From: DATDDB01 sp036524005
GTDB lineage: Bacteria; Pseudomonadota; Gammaproteobacteria; Burkholderiales; Gallionellaceae
Direction: 5' to 3'
Assembly: GCA_036524005.1 (NCBI GenBank)
Contig: DATDDB010000076.1
Span: 1-51,269, forward strand
DNA length: 51,269 nucleotides
In this document: positions 7,620 through 16,086 of the stretch, one piece after another
Numbering within the stretch: the stretch's first letter is position 1
Layout: each line of letters opens with the position of its first letter
Translations under genes and position numbers: made by a program
Notes under the pieces: generated by a model
Told to the model about the DNA's origin: nothing
Database searches by the model: none
What the model saw: only the letters and a program-made list of their open reading frames with translations

Positions 7620-9734
7620 CTAAACCGGCACATTCTTGACGCGCGAGATGCGGATCACTTCCGGTATCTTGCGCAGCCTGCGCATGGCGTTGGCCAGGTG
7701 CACGCGGTTGTTTACCTGCAGGGTGAAGTAAAGCCCGGTGTACTCGCCTTCGTTGGCGAAATGCACGTTTTCGATGTTGGATTCCGCCTCGGAGATGGCA
7801 GCCGCCGCCTTGGCCAGCACGCCGCGCTGGTTGACCACGATGAGCTTGATGTTCACGTTGAAGGGGCGGTTGATGTTCTTGTCCCACACCACGTCCAGCC
7901 ATTTGTCAGCGGTGCTGCGCCCCTTGCGCAGGGTGGCGCAATCGTGGGTGTGGACCACCAGGCCCTGGCCGCTCTTGATCACGCCGATGATGGGGTCGCC
8001 CGGGATGGGCATGCAGCACTTGCCGAACTGCACCGCCATGCCTTCGGTGCCGAGGATGGTGAAAGGCCCGCTGGGCGCCTCCGGCACGTTGCCCTCGGCC
8101 ACGCGCGCCAGTTGGTGCGCGACGACGATGTTGAGACGGCGCCCCAGGCCGATGTCGGCCAGGATTTCCTCGCGCGATTTGGCGCCCGTGTCCTTGAGCA
8201 GTTTGTCCCAGCGCGCGTGGTCTATGTCCTGCGCCTTGAGGCCGAGCGAGGACAGGGTCTGGTTCAGCAGGCGCTCGCCCAGGGTGGCGGATTCCTTGAA
8301 GTGCATGGTCTTCAGGAAGTGCCGGATCTGGCTGCGCGCCTTGCCGGTTTCCACAAAGCCCAGCCAGGCGGGGTTCGGGTTGGAATGGGGCGCGGTGATG
8401 ATCTCGACGCGGTCGCCGTTATGCAATACGGTGCGCAGCGGCACCAGCTCGAAATTCACCTTGACCGCAACGCAACGGTTGCCGATGTCGGTATGCACGG
8501 CATAGGCAAAATCGACCGCCGTTGCGCCTTTCGGCAGCGCCAGTATCTTGCCTTTGGGCGTGAAAAGATAGACCTCGTCCGGGAACAGGTCCACTTTCAG
8601 GTGCTCGAGGAACTCGACCGAGTCGTTGCTTTGCGACAGGCTTTCCAGCAGGCTTTGCAGCCATTGGTGCGTCTTCTGGTGCAGTTCGGCAATCGGCGTT
8701 TCCACCGTCTTGTATAGCCAGTGGGAGGCCACGCCCGCCTCGGCGATGCGGTGCATTTCATGGGTGCGGATCTGGACCTCGATCGGCGTGCCATAGGGGC
8801 CAAACAATGTGGTATGCAGCGACTGGTAGCCGTTGGCCTTGGGAATGGCGATGTAGTCCTTGAACTTGCCGGGGATGGGCTTGTACAGGCCGTGCAGCGC
8901 GCCCAGCGCCAGATAACAGCCTGGCAGGTCGTCCACCAGCACGCGGAATCCGTAGATGTCCAGCACTTCGGCGAATTCCAGCGACTTGGTTTTCATCTTG
9001 CTGTAAATGCCGTACAGGTGTTTTTCCCGTCCCTGCACCTGCGCCTTGAGGTGGTTTTCTTTCAGGCGGGCGGTGATCGCATCCTGTATCTTGCCCACCA
9101 CTTCGCGGCGGTTGCCGCGCGCCGCCAGCAGCGCCTTGGACAGGACCGAATAGCGCGTGGGGTAGAGGTACTTGAAGCTCAGGTCTTCCAGTTCCTGGTA
9201 AATGCTGTTGAGCCCCAGGCGGTTGGCGATGGGGGCATAGATTTCCATGGTTTCGAGCGCAATGCGTTTGCTCTTGGCACGCGCCAGCGAGCCCAGGGTG
9301 CGCATGTTGTGCAGGCGGTCGGCCAGCTTGATCAGGATGACGCGCACATCGCGCGTCATGGCGAGCAGCATTTTGCGGAAATTTTCCGCCTGTGCGTCTT
9401 CCTTGGTCTCGAATTCGATCTTGTTGAGCTTGGAGAGCCCGTCCACCAGGTCGGCAACGGGCTTGCCGAATTTTTCGGCGACTTCTTCCTTGCCGATGGG
9501 GGTATCTTCCATCACATCGTGCAAGATAGCTGCGACGATGGCCTGTGCGTCCAGGTGCAGAGGGGTGAGGATGCGCGCTACGGCGATGGGGTGGGAGATG
9601 TAGGGGTCCCCGGAAACACGGGTTTGTCCCTGGTGCGCGGTTTTGCCGAACTCGACCGCTTGCCGGATGTGCTCGACATCCTTGTGTTTCAGGTAGGCAG
9701 AAGCCTCCTTGAGAAGCAGATCGGCGTCGGACAT
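7620..9734 (-). CDS. spoT: Bifunctional (p)ppGpp synthetase/hydrolase SpoT (RSH)
   Basis: The 704-residue protein begins MSDADLLLKEASAYL with GAGG 6 bases upstream of the ATG. The order is: HD hydrolase domain (about 20-180, with AAILHDVMED carrying the HD pair), RelA/SpoT synthetase domain (about 220-340, GYQSLHTTLFGPYGTPIEVQIRT), TGS domain (about 380-440, VYLFTPKGKILALPKGATAVD), a helical/zinc-finger-like region, and a C-terminal ACT domain (about 625-704). The intact HD motif means it can degrade ppGpp, so it is the SpoT type, not a hydrolase-dead RelA. It makes or removes the alarmone in response to starvation. It follows rpoZ, as in many proteobacteria. Confidence 0.96.
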   Translation of the reverse strand: MSDADLLLKEASAYLKHKDVEHIRQAVEFGKTAHQGQTRVSGDPYISHPIAVARILTPLHLDAQAIVAAILHDVMEDTPIGKEEVAEKFGKPVADLVDGLSKLNKIEFETKEDAQAENFRKMLLAMTRDVRVILIKLADRLHNMRTLGSLARAKSKRIALETMEIYAPIANRLGLNSIYQELEDLSFKYLYPTRYSVLSKALLAARGNRREVVGKIQDAITARLKENHLKAQVQGREKHLYGIYSKMKTKSLEFAEVLDIYGFRVLVDDLPGCYLALGALHGLYKPIPGKFKDYIAIPKANGYQSLHTTLFGPYGTPIEVQIRTHEMHRIAEAGVASHWLYKTVETPIAELHQKTHQWLQSLLESLSQSNDSVEFLEHLKVDLFPDEVYLFTPKGKILALPKGATAVDFAYAVHTDIGNRCVAVKVNFELVPLRTVLHNGDRVEIITAPHSNPNPAWLGFVETGKARSQIRHFLKTMHFKESATLGERLLNQTLSSLGLKAQDIDHARWDKLLKDTGAKSREEILADIGLGRRLNIVVAHQLARVAEGNVPEAPSGPFTILGTEGMAVQFGKCCMPIPGDPIIGVIKSGQGLVVHTHDCATLRKGRSTADKWLDVVWDKNINRPFNVNIKLIVVNQRGVLAKAAAAISEAESNIENVHFANEGEYTGLYFTLQVNNRVHLANAMRRLRKIPEVIRISRVKNVPV

Positions 9735-9934
9735 GGGGTACCTCTCAACTGCGCGGCTTGATGGCTGTGGTGCAAACCCGCAAGGGGTACGCCGTGGTTG
9801 TATGGGGCTAAAGCCCCAACAACACACGCAGCCCGGTGCTTGCTTCCTCGGCTATCCAGTCGATATGTCTGGTTGCTCCGTTCAGTGCGCCTTGCCCTCA
9901 AGCCGCTCGTTACGATTTGTAGGCACCATAATTA

Positions 9935-9959
9935 CTTGAGCGAGTACCCGAGGCTCAAG
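9935..9959 (-). other. Hairpin overlapping the rpoZ stop codon
   Basis: A 7-bp perfect inverted repeat (9935-9941 with 9953-9959) includes the rpoZ TGA stop at 9955-9957. No T-run follows on the minus strand, so it is not a normal terminator. The rest of the 220-bp rpoZ-spoT gap holds a second short hairpin near 9813-9828 and no gene. These could modulate read-through into spoT or stabilise the rpoZ 3' end. Confidence 0.35.
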
Positions 9960-10161
9960 CCTGGCCGCGGTTCAGTATTTCCCGCCCAACCTTGCCTTCG
10001 CTGATTTCGCGCAGCGCGACGACGGTGGGCTTGTCCTTGCCTTCTTCCACCAGATAATCGGCGCCGTTGGCCAGCTGGCGCGCACGATAAGTGGCGGCAA
10101 GGGTCAGTTCAAAGCGATTGGGGATATGTCCCAGGCAGTCTTCAATGGTAATGCGGGCCAT
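9955..10161 (-). CDS. rpoZ: RNA polymerase omega subunit
   Basis: The 68-residue protein begins MARITIEDCLGHIPNRFELTL, the conserved omega N-terminus, and contains the ARQL and KPTVVALREISEGK blocks that clamp the beta' subunit. Omega helps assemble RNA polymerase and forms part of one ppGpp binding site, which fits its position between gmk (GTP precursor supply) and spoT (ppGpp metabolism). It starts 7 bp after gmk. Confidence 0.97.
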   Translation of the reverse strand: MARITIEDCLGHIPNRFELTLAATYRARQLANGADYLVEEGKDKPTVVALREISEGKVGREILNRGQA

Positions 10162-10168
10162 GTTTGGT

Positions 10169-10780
10169 TCACCTCTTGAGTTGATCGATCAATTCCTGAT
10201 GGAGCGTCAGCTGATGGTCGCGCCGCATGCGTGCGGCTATGACCACGGAGCGAAGTTGCAGTACCGCCTCATCCAGCTTATGGTTAATGATAACATAATC
10301 GAATTCAGACACATGCGAGATCTCGTCGCGGGCGGCCTGCATGCGGCGGGCGATGACCTCTTCGCTGTCCTTGCCCCGGCCCTTCAGCCTGTCCTCCAGC
10401 GTCTGGATCGAAGGCGGCAGGACGAAAATGCTGATGCAATCCGGGAAAAACCGCCTCACCTGGGCCGCGCCCTGCCAGTCGATTTCCAGCAGGATGTCGC
10501 GCCCGGAAGCGATTTCCGCCTTGATCCAGGATTGCGAAGTGCCATACAGGTTGCCGTAGATCTCGGCACTTTCCAGAAAGTCGCCGCGCCCAGCCATGTC
10601 CATGAAGGTTTCGCGGCTGACAAAATGATAATCCTTGCCATTCGCCTCGCCGGGGCGCGGCGGGCGCGTGGTATAGGAAATGGACAGCGCAATATCCGCG
10701 GTGGAGGCCAGCAGGGCGGCTACCAGACTAGTTTTGCCGGCACCCGAAGGCGCGCTGACGATGAAAAGATTACCGGGCAT
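10169..10780 (-). CDS. gmk: Guanylate kinase
   Basis: The 203-residue product starts at MPGNLFIVSAPSGAGK; AGGAG lies 6 bases before this ATG, which supports 10780 over a longer open frame that runs into yicC. The P-loop SAPSGAGKTS is at residues 8-17 and the GMP-binding SYTTRPPRPGE block at about 35-45. The enzyme phosphorylates GMP to GDP with ATP. It lies 8 bp after yicC and before rpoZ. Confidence 0.96.
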   Translation of the reverse strand: MPGNLFIVSAPSGAGKTSLVAALLASTADIALSISYTTRPPRPGEANGKDYHFVSRETFMDMAGRGDFLESAEIYGNLYGTSQSWIKAEIASGRDILLEIDWQGAAQVRRFFPDCISIFVLPPSIQTLEDRLKGRGKDSEEVIARRMQAARDEISHVSEFDYVIINHKLDEAVLQLRSVVIAARMRRDHQLTLHQELIDQLKR

Positions 10781-10788
10781 GGCTTCTC

Positions 10789-11655
10789 CTACTCGATGTT
10801 CTGAATCTGCTCGCGCATCTGCTCGATCAGTATTTTCATTTCCATGGATGCGCGGGACACCTCGGCATCCACCGATTTGGAGCCCAGCGTATTGGCCTCG
10901 CGGTGCAGTTCCTGCATCAGGAAGTCCAGGCGCTTGCCGATGGCGCCGCCCTTGTCCAGCGCCCTGCGCATTTCCGCCAGGTGCGTCTTCAGGCGCGACA
11001 GCTCTTCGTCCACATCCACCTTGCTGGCAAACAGGGTGATTTCCTGGCGTACCCGCTCGTCCTCGCTCCCCTGCATGGCTTCGCGCAAGCGCGCAACCAG
11101 CTTGGCTTCGTAGGCGGCTATGGCCGCCGGGATGAGGGGGGCGACGGCGACGCACAGCGCCTCTATCTGGCCGACGCGCTGCAGCAGAAACTCCTTCAGC
11201 TTTTCGCCTTCGCGGCCGCGTGTCGCGGCAAATTCGCGCATCACCTGCTGCATCAGTTCCTGCGCCGCGGTCTGCAGCGCGTCCGCCGGCAAAGCGGCGC
11301 TTTCCAGCACCCCGTTCCAGCGCAGGATGTCGGCTGCGGAAAGGCTGCGCGCTTCGGGCATCGCCGCTTTCACCTCCTCATTCCAAAGCGCCAGCTGGCG
11401 CACCAGCGCCAGGTTGAGTTTTGCCGGGTTGCTCTCGGACATGCGCGCGGCGAAGCCGATGCGGCATTCCACCTTGCCGCGCGCCAGCTGGGCGGCGATG
11501 GCTTCGCGCAGGGCAGGCTCCAGCGCGCGGAATTCGTCCGGCATCCGGAACTGGATGTCCAGGTAACGGGAATTGACCGCGCGCAGCTCCAGGGTGAGCG
11601 ATCCGGCATCAAGCTCGCGGGTGCCGGATGCGAATCCGGTCATGCTGTATATCAT
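10789..11655 (-). CDS. yicC: YicC family endoribonuclease
   Basis: The 288-residue protein starts MIYSMTGFASGTRELDAG; MTGFA is the family hallmark, and 11655 is preferred to an upstream in-frame codon at 11688. It ends with the conserved EMKILIEQMREQIQNIE tail. YicC proteins are endoribonucleases; the E. coli member affects turnover of the small RNA RyhB. The order yicC-gmk-rpoZ-spoT is conserved in proteobacteria. The gene is divergent from the PP2C gene across 68 bp. Confidence 0.94.
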   Translation of the reverse strand: MIYSMTGFASGTRELDAGSLTLELRAVNSRYLDIQFRMPDEFRALEPALREAIAAQLARGKVECRIGFAARMSESNPAKLNLALVRQLALWNEEVKAAMPEARSLSAADILRWNGVLESAALPADALQTAAQELMQQVMREFAATRGREGEKLKEFLLQRVGQIEALCVAVAPLIPAAIAAYEAKLVARLREAMQGSEDERVRQEITLFASKVDVDEELSRLKTHLAEMRRALDKGGAIGKRLDFLMQELHREANTLGSKSVDAEVSRASMEMKILIEQMREQIQNIE

Positions 11656-11723
11656 CGCTTTTCCTGCCTGGGCTAATAAAAAAATCAAACTTAAGGATGC
11701 GCATTATATTACGATTACACTTT

Positions 11724-12518
11724 ATGAATTTTTCCATCTACCAGTCCAGTCGCATAGGGGGGCGCAAGTACAATCAGGACCGCGTCGCCCACGCCTATAC
11801 CAACGAGTCTTTGCTGCTCGTCCTGGCTGATGGCATGGGCGGCCATCTGCACGGCGAAATCGCCGCGCAGACCGCCATCCATATGTACATGCAGGCATTT
11901 GCGCAGGTCGCCCATCCCAGGGTGCCCGAGCCCGTGGCTTTTTTGCAGGATGTCATGCAGTTTTCGCACGACACCATCCTGAAGTACGCCGCCGATCATC
12001 AGTTGCCCAGCAACCCCGGAACCACCTGCGTGGCGGCGCTGATACAGGACGGGCAGGTGCACTGGGCTCACGCTGGCGATTCACGCCTGTACCTCTTGCG
12101 CAACAGCGAGTTGCTGCCGATGACACACGATCATTCGCTGGTGCAGCAATGGGCGGATTGGGGCATTATTGCCCAAGAGGAGATCAAGACCCATCCCGAC
12201 CGCAACAAGATCACCAATTGCCTGGGCGGGGTGCCTTCCATGTTTTATTCCGAATCGCCGCCGCCCCTGGTGGTACAGCAGGGCGACCTGCTGCTGCTGT
12301 GCAGCGACGGGCTGTGGGGGCCGCTGGAGGATGCGGACATGGCCGACAGACTGGGAGCCACCAGCCTGCCGGGTGCGGTGGATACTTTGATCGCCGAAGC
12401 GATCCAGCGCGATGGCCCGACCGCAGACAATACCACTGCGCTGGTTGCACGCATCGGGGATGGGGAGGAGGCGCATGCGACAGAAGAAGCCACCTGTATC
12501 GTCCTTGACTACCGTTAA
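11724..12518 (+). CDS. PP2C-type protein serine/threonine phosphatase
   Basis: The 264-residue enzyme carries the PP2C metal and catalytic motifs in order: RKYNQDR near residue 14, VLADGMGGH near 33-41, GTTCVAAL near 96, HAGDSRLYLLR near 113-123, LLLLCSDGLWG near 190-200 and DNTTALV near 234-240. All metal-ligand aspartates are present, so it should be active. Members are usually stand-alone cytosolic phosphatases that oppose Hanks-type kinases; such a kinase is encoded at 45100-46416. The start at 11724 begins MNFSIYQSSRIGG; earlier in-frame codons overlap the divergent yicC gene. Confidence 0.93.
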   Translation: MNFSIYQSSRIGGRKYNQDRVAHAYTNESLLLVLADGMGGHLHGEIAAQTAIHMYMQAFAQVAHPRVPEPVAFLQDVMQFSHDTILKYAADHQLPSNPGTTCVAALIQDGQVHWAHAGDSRLYLLRNSELLPMTHDHSLVQQWADWGIIAQEEIKTHPDRNKITNCLGGVPSMFYSESPPPLVVQQGDLLLLCSDGLWGPLEDADMADRLGATSLPGAVDTLIAEAIQRDGPTADNTTALVARIGDGEEAHATEEATCIVLDYR

Positions 12519-12635
12519 TATCCAATTATTCGTCGCCCTGCGGCGTTATTCTCGAAACATCTTTCCTCGCATATAACCCATAGCCGCACTGCGATTATTC
12601 GTTCGCCCCTTCTGGCCTGGAAAATTGGATTTTTA
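12519..12635. repeat. Long imperfect palindrome, family A copy 1
   Basis: This 117-bp element directly follows the PP2C stop. Its ends are inverted (TCCAATTATTCG at the left, AAAATTGGATTTTT at the right) and the middle can pair imperfectly. It matches the element at 16775-16897 along its whole length with scattered substitutions and one small indel. It fills most of the gap before rph. Confidence 0.75.
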
Positions 12636-12725
12636 CCGGTATGCAGACCGCCCAACAGCGGCACGCTCGCTACGATTTCCGGTGCCATGTACAATTGGCG
12701 CTTCCCATCAATTTAAATTTAGACA

Positions 12726-13448
12726 GTGCCTATGCGTCCCAGCCAGCGCCAGCCCCATCAGTTACGCGACATCCGCATCACCCGCCATTACACCAAGCAT
12801 GCCGAAGGTTCGGTGCTGATCGAGTGCGGCGACACCAAGGTCATCTGCACCGCCAGCGTGGAGGAGAAAGTGCCGCCGCATAAAAAGGGCAGCGGCGAAG
12901 GCTGGGTGACGGCGGAATACGGCATGCTGCCGCGTTCCACCGGGGAGCGCATGAGCCGCGAGGCGGCCAAGGGCAAGCAGTCCGGCCGTACCCAGGAAAT
13001 CCAGCGCCTGATCGGGCGCAGCCTGCGTGCCGTGGTGGACCTGAAAAAGCTGGGCGAACGCACCATCCAGCTCGATTGCGACGTGATCCAGGCCGATGGC
13101 GGCACGCGCACGGCCAGCATCACGGGCGCCTTTGTCGCCCTGCACGATGCAGTGAGCGGCCTGATGGCCAAGGGCCTGGTGCAAGATACCCCGCTCAAGG
13201 ATTTTGTTGCCGCCATCTCGGTCGGCGTCTATGAGGGCACGCCGGTGCTGGATCTCGACTATATCGAGGATTCGGGCTGCGACACCGACATGAACGTGGT
13301 GATGCTGGGCAACGGCCATTTCGTGGAAGTGCAGGGCACGGCGGAAGGCCATCCCTTCACCCGCGAAGAAATGGATACGCTGCTGGAACTGGCGAAGAAT
13401 GGCATTGCGCGTCTGGTCGAAATGCAGCGCGCTGTGCTGCGAGGATAA
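12726..13448 (+). CDS. rph: Ribonuclease PH
   Basis: The 240-residue protein is full length for RNase PH, a phosphorolytic 3'-5' exoribonuclease that trims tRNA precursors. The family core is seen in GWVTAEYGMLPRSTGER (about 58-74), the QSGRTQEIQRLIGRSLRA phosphate-binding region and DCDVIQADGGTRTASITGA. An in-frame ATG at 12732 (MRPSQRQ) is the alternative and perhaps better start. rdgB follows after an inverted-repeat element; rph-rdgB-hemW is a common betaproteobacterial order. Confidence 0.96.
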   Translation: MPMRPSQRQPHQLRDIRITRHYTKHAEGSVLIECGDTKVICTASVEEKVPPHKKGSGEGWVTAEYGMLPRSTGERMSREAAKGKQSGRTQEIQRLIGRSLRAVVDLKKLGERTIQLDCDVIQADGGTRTASITGAFVALHDAVSGLMAKGLVQDTPLKDFVAAISVGVYEGTPVLDLDYIEDSGCDTDMNVVMLGNGHFVEVQGTAEGHPFTREEMDTLLELAKNGIARLVEMQRAVLRG

Positions 13449-13460
13449 AAGTCAAAATCT

Positions 13461-13584
13461 ACCACAGAGACACAGAGGCACAGAGAAAGTCAAAGCCAGA
13501 CTAAAACCGAGCATGAAGCCAAGGAGGATACACTTTAGAAGCGAATGTTTCTTGGTTTCCTCTGTGCCTCTGTGTCTCTGTGGT
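13461..13584. repeat. Inverted-repeat element with 25-bp near-perfect arms
   Basis: The left arm starts at 13461 (ACCACAGAGACACAGAGGCA) and its reverse complement ends at 13584; 25 consecutive bases pair. The 74-bp centre codes for nothing recognisable. The A+G/C+T purine-rich arms are strikingly different from the neighbouring genes. The element lies wholly between rph and rdgB, ending 17 bp before the rdgB ATG, so it would form a stable hairpin in the rph-rdgB transcript. Purine-rich repeats of this CACAGAGACACAGAGG type are, to my knowledge, scattered through many environmental genomes. Confidence 0.85.
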
Positions 13585-13601
13585 GAAAGGTTTTAAACCC
13601 C

Positions 13602-14192
13602 ATGCAAAAACTCGTCATCGCTTCCAACAACCCCGGCAAGCTGCGCGAATTCCAGTTCCTGCTGCAGCCGCTCGGCATAGAGGTGCTGACCCAGGCGCAA
13701 CTCGGCATCGCCGAAGCCGAGGAGCCGCACGCCACGTTTGTCGAAAACGCACTCGCGAAGGCGCGTCACGTCAGCCGTTTAAGTGGCCTGCCCGCGCTGG
13801 CGGACGATTCCGGGATCTGCGTCACGGCGCTGGGCGGAGCGCCGGGCGTGATTTCTGCGCGCTATGCGGGCGAGCCCAAATCCGACCAGCGCAACAACGA
13901 AAAGCTGTTGCGCGAAATGCAGGGCGTGACGGACCGCCGCGCGCATTATTATTGCGTGCTGGTGTTGCTGCGCCATGCCGATGATCCCCAGCCCTTGATC
14001 GCGGAAGGCGAATGGCATGGCGAAATCGGCCATGCGGAGAAAGGCAGCGGCGGATTCGGCTACGACCCGCTGTTCTGGCTGCCGGAGCTGGGCAAGACCG
14101 GCGCCGAACTGGAGCGCGAGCAAAAGCACGCCATCAGCCACCGCGGCAAGGCGTTAAGGGTGTTGCTCGAGAAACTGCAAGCCAGGGCGTGA
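13602..14192 (+). CDS. rdgB: XTP/dITP diphosphatase (Ham1 family)
   Basis: The 196-residue enzyme removes non-canonical purine triphosphates (dITP, XTP) from the nucleotide pool. It begins KLVIASNNPGKLREF, with the triphosphate-binding SNNPGK motif, followed by FVENALAKARH, ADDSGICV (metal-binding acidic residues) and the C-terminal GFGYDPLF and SHRGKAL blocks that recognise the base. The length is normal. The start follows the inverted-repeat element by 17 bp. Confidence 0.96.
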   Translation: MQKLVIASNNPGKLREFQFLLQPLGIEVLTQAQLGIAEAEEPHATFVENALAKARHVSRLSGLPALADDSGICVTALGGAPGVISARYAGEPKSDQRNNEKLLREMQGVTDRRAHYYCVLVLLRHADDPQPLIAEGEWHGEIGHAEKGSGGFGYDPLFWLPELGKTGAELEREQKHAISHRGKALRVLLEKLQARA

Positions 14193-14223
14193 AGCAGGCT
14201 GTGCTGCAGCGGTACCTTCCCAC

Positions 14224-15456
14224 ATGACAACGCGTCCCCTGAATCCTGTCGCACTCAAGTCGCAGGTGGTGAATTTCCGCGCCTTGCCGCCGCTGTCGCT
14301 GTATATCCATGTTCCATGGTGTGTGCGCAAGTGCCCGTATTGCGACTTCAACTCGCACGAGGTGCGCGGGGCTCCTTCCCCCCTGGGCGTGGAAGGGGGA
14401 TTGCAGCCTTCCCTGGAACGGCAATACGTCGCGGCGCTGGTGCGCGACCTGGAGCTGGCCCTGCCGCAGATATGGGGGCGCAAGGTCTATACCGTGTTTT
14501 TCGGCGGCGGCACGCCCAGTTTGCTGAGCGGGGAGGCGGTGGCAGAAATCCTGCGCAATGTGCGCATGCTATTGCCGCTGGACCTCAATGCCGAGGTCAC
14601 GCTGGAAGCGAATCCCGGCACGGTGGAGGCGGCGCGCTTCGCGGCTTATCGCGAGGCGGGAGTGAACCGCCTGTCGCTGGGCATCCAAAGCTTCAACGAT
14701 GTGCACTTGCAGGCTCTGGGGCGCATACATACGGGCGATGAGGCCAGGCGCGCGATCGGAGTGGCGCAGGAGCATTTCGACAACATCAACCTCGATCTGA
14801 TGTATGCGCTGCCCGGGCAGACGCTGGAGGAGGCGCTACAGGATGTGCAAACCGCACTGGCGTTTGCACCGCAGCATCTATCCTGCTATCACCTGACGCT
14901 GGAGCCGAATACGCTGTTCTACCTTAATCCGCCCCCGCTGCCGGATGATGATGTCAGTGCCGGGATGCAGGAACACATCGAGGCCATGCTGGAAGCACAG
15001 GGTTACCAGCACTATGAAACCTCTGCCTTTGCGCGGCCCAGGCAGCGCGCCCGGCATAATCTCAATTACTGGCAGTTTGGCGATTATCTTGGAATAGGGG
15101 CGGGGGCGCACAGCAAACTGAGCTTCCCCGATAAAGTAGTGCGCCAGGCGCGCTACAAGCAGCCGCAGGCCTATATGCGGCAGGCTGCCGAGGGAAAGCC
15201 ACTGCAGGAAGAACATGAAATCAGCCCGGATGACCTGGGATTCGAGTTCATGATGAATGCACTGCGCCTGAATGACGGATTTGAGGCTACGCTGTTTGAA
15301 GAGCGCACCAGCCTTTCATTGCTCGGAATTCGGCATGAGCTGGAGGATGCGGAAAAAAAGGGCTTGTTGCACCGGGATTTTCAGCGCATTGCACCGACAG
15401 CCTCCGGGCAGCGATTTCTAAACGATTTGCTGCAAATATTTCTGAGGAACGGGTAA
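14224..15456 (+). CDS. hemW: HemW radical-SAM haem chaperone
   Basis: The 410-residue protein has the radical-SAM motif CVRKCPYCDFNSH (C-x3-C-x2-C) near residue 35 and FFGGGTPSLL near 95-104, with an HemN-like C-terminal domain. HemW binds haem and delivers it to respiratory enzymes; it does not oxidise coproporphyrinogen. It differs from the true HemN encoded at 21002-22393, which has a longer N-terminus with YTSYPTADRF and CNTLCFYCACN. The residues around 45-52 (GAPSPLGVEG) look like a small insertion after the cluster loop. It lies 31 bp after rdgB. Its stop codon overlaps the T-tract of a terminator for the opposite-strand gene. Confidence 0.92.
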   Translation: MTTRPLNPVALKSQVVNFRALPPLSLYIHVPWCVRKCPYCDFNSHEVRGAPSPLGVEGGLQPSLERQYVAALVRDLELALPQIWGRKVYTVFFGGGTPSLLSGEAVAEILRNVRMLLPLDLNAEVTLEANPGTVEAARFAAYREAGVNRLSLGIQSFNDVHLQALGRIHTGDEARRAIGVAQEHFDNINLDLMYALPGQTLEEALQDVQTALAFAPQHLSCYHLTLEPNTLFYLNPPPLPDDDVSAGMQEHIEAMLEAQGYQHYETSAFARPRQRARHNLNYWQFGDYLGIGAGAHSKLSFPDKVVRQARYKQPQAYMRQAAEGKPLQEEHEISPDDLGFEFMMNALRLNDGFEATLFEERTSLSLLGIRHELEDAEKKGLLHRDFQRIAPTASGQRFLNDLLQIFLRNG

Positions 15457-15493
15457 AAAAACAGGGCGCGGCCGGGCAATCCGAGCCGCGCCC
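15454..15493 (-). terminator. Rho-independent terminator for the PsiF-like gene
   Basis: A 9-bp GC-only stem (15464-15472 with 15485-15493) with a 12-base loop is followed on the minus strand by seven T residues (15461-15455). It lies 14 bp after the stop of the PsiF-like gene. The T-tract coincides with the hemW stop codon region, so the two convergent genes are packed with no spare bases. Confidence 0.85.
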
Positions 15494-15507
15494 GATATTA
15501 TTACTGT

Positions 15508-15987
15508 TTACTTGCAGTCTTTCAGGAATTGCTTGCGCTCGTTGCCCTTCAGCCCCTTGGTGTTGGCTTGCTTCACGCAAGACTTGGACGGCTTGCCTGC
15601 GGCGGGATGAGCTGCGGCGTTCTTTGTTGCCGCCTTGGTTGCGGGCGATGGAGCCTTGGCTTGCATGGTGGGCGAGGTGGGCGAGGCCTTAGCGGCTTCC
15701 GCAGCCTCATTCGAGGTTATGCAGGTCGAGATGTAGCTGGATTTTGCGCTGCCCTGGAGTTGCTGATTCCTGGCGTTCTGTTCGCAGCGTGCCTGCTTGT
15801 CCATTTGCTGTGTCTGCTTGACGTTTGAAGGGTCATTAAGCTGGGCCAGGCACTTCTTCATGTGGGCGTCACGGTCCGCGATCGGCAGCCTGGCGCTCTC
15901 GGCTTCACAGGCCTTGCCATCCTTGGCCAGGGCGGGGATGCTGACCGGCAGCAACGCAAAACATACCAACAGGAATACACGTTTCAT
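15508..15987 (-). CDS. PsiF-repeat secreted protein
   Basis: The 159-residue product has a Sec signal peptide (hydrophobic residues 4-20, likely cleavage after PALA). The mature part has a first cysteine-containing segment (CEAESARLPIADRDAHMKKC), a low-complexity Ala/Lys/Pro/Thr linker at about 95-135, and a C-terminal PsiF repeat (CVKQANTKGLKGNERKQFLKDC). PsiF in E. coli is induced by phosphate starvation; its function is unknown. Paired cysteines suggest disulfides in the periplasm. The linker makes it longer than usual PsiF proteins. Confidence 0.75.
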   Translation of the reverse strand: MKRVFLLVCFALLPVSIPALAKDGKACEAESARLPIADRDAHMKKCLAQLNDPSNVKQTQQMDKQARCEQNARNQQLQGSAKSSYISTCITSNEAAEAAKASPTSPTMQAKAPSPATKAATKNAAAHPAAGKPSKSCVKQANTKGLKGNERKQFLKDCK

Positions 15988-16086
15988 AATTACACTCTCC
16001 GAAAAATTTCACGAAAGGTCAGGCAAAAACCGGCGCGAGTATATCAGGAATGCAGAGTGCGCAGATACATGTATGTAAATGTAAAT

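Noticed and set aside
10169..11155. A 328-residue gmk product
   Set aside because: The extra N-terminal part overlaps yicC and is Arg/Gly-rich shadow sequence; the AGGAG site fixes the start at 10780.
14224..15456. A second hemN copy
   Set aside because: The sequence has the HemW pattern (short N-terminus, CVRKCPYCDF) and lacks the HemN YTSYPTADRF motif, so it is HemW.
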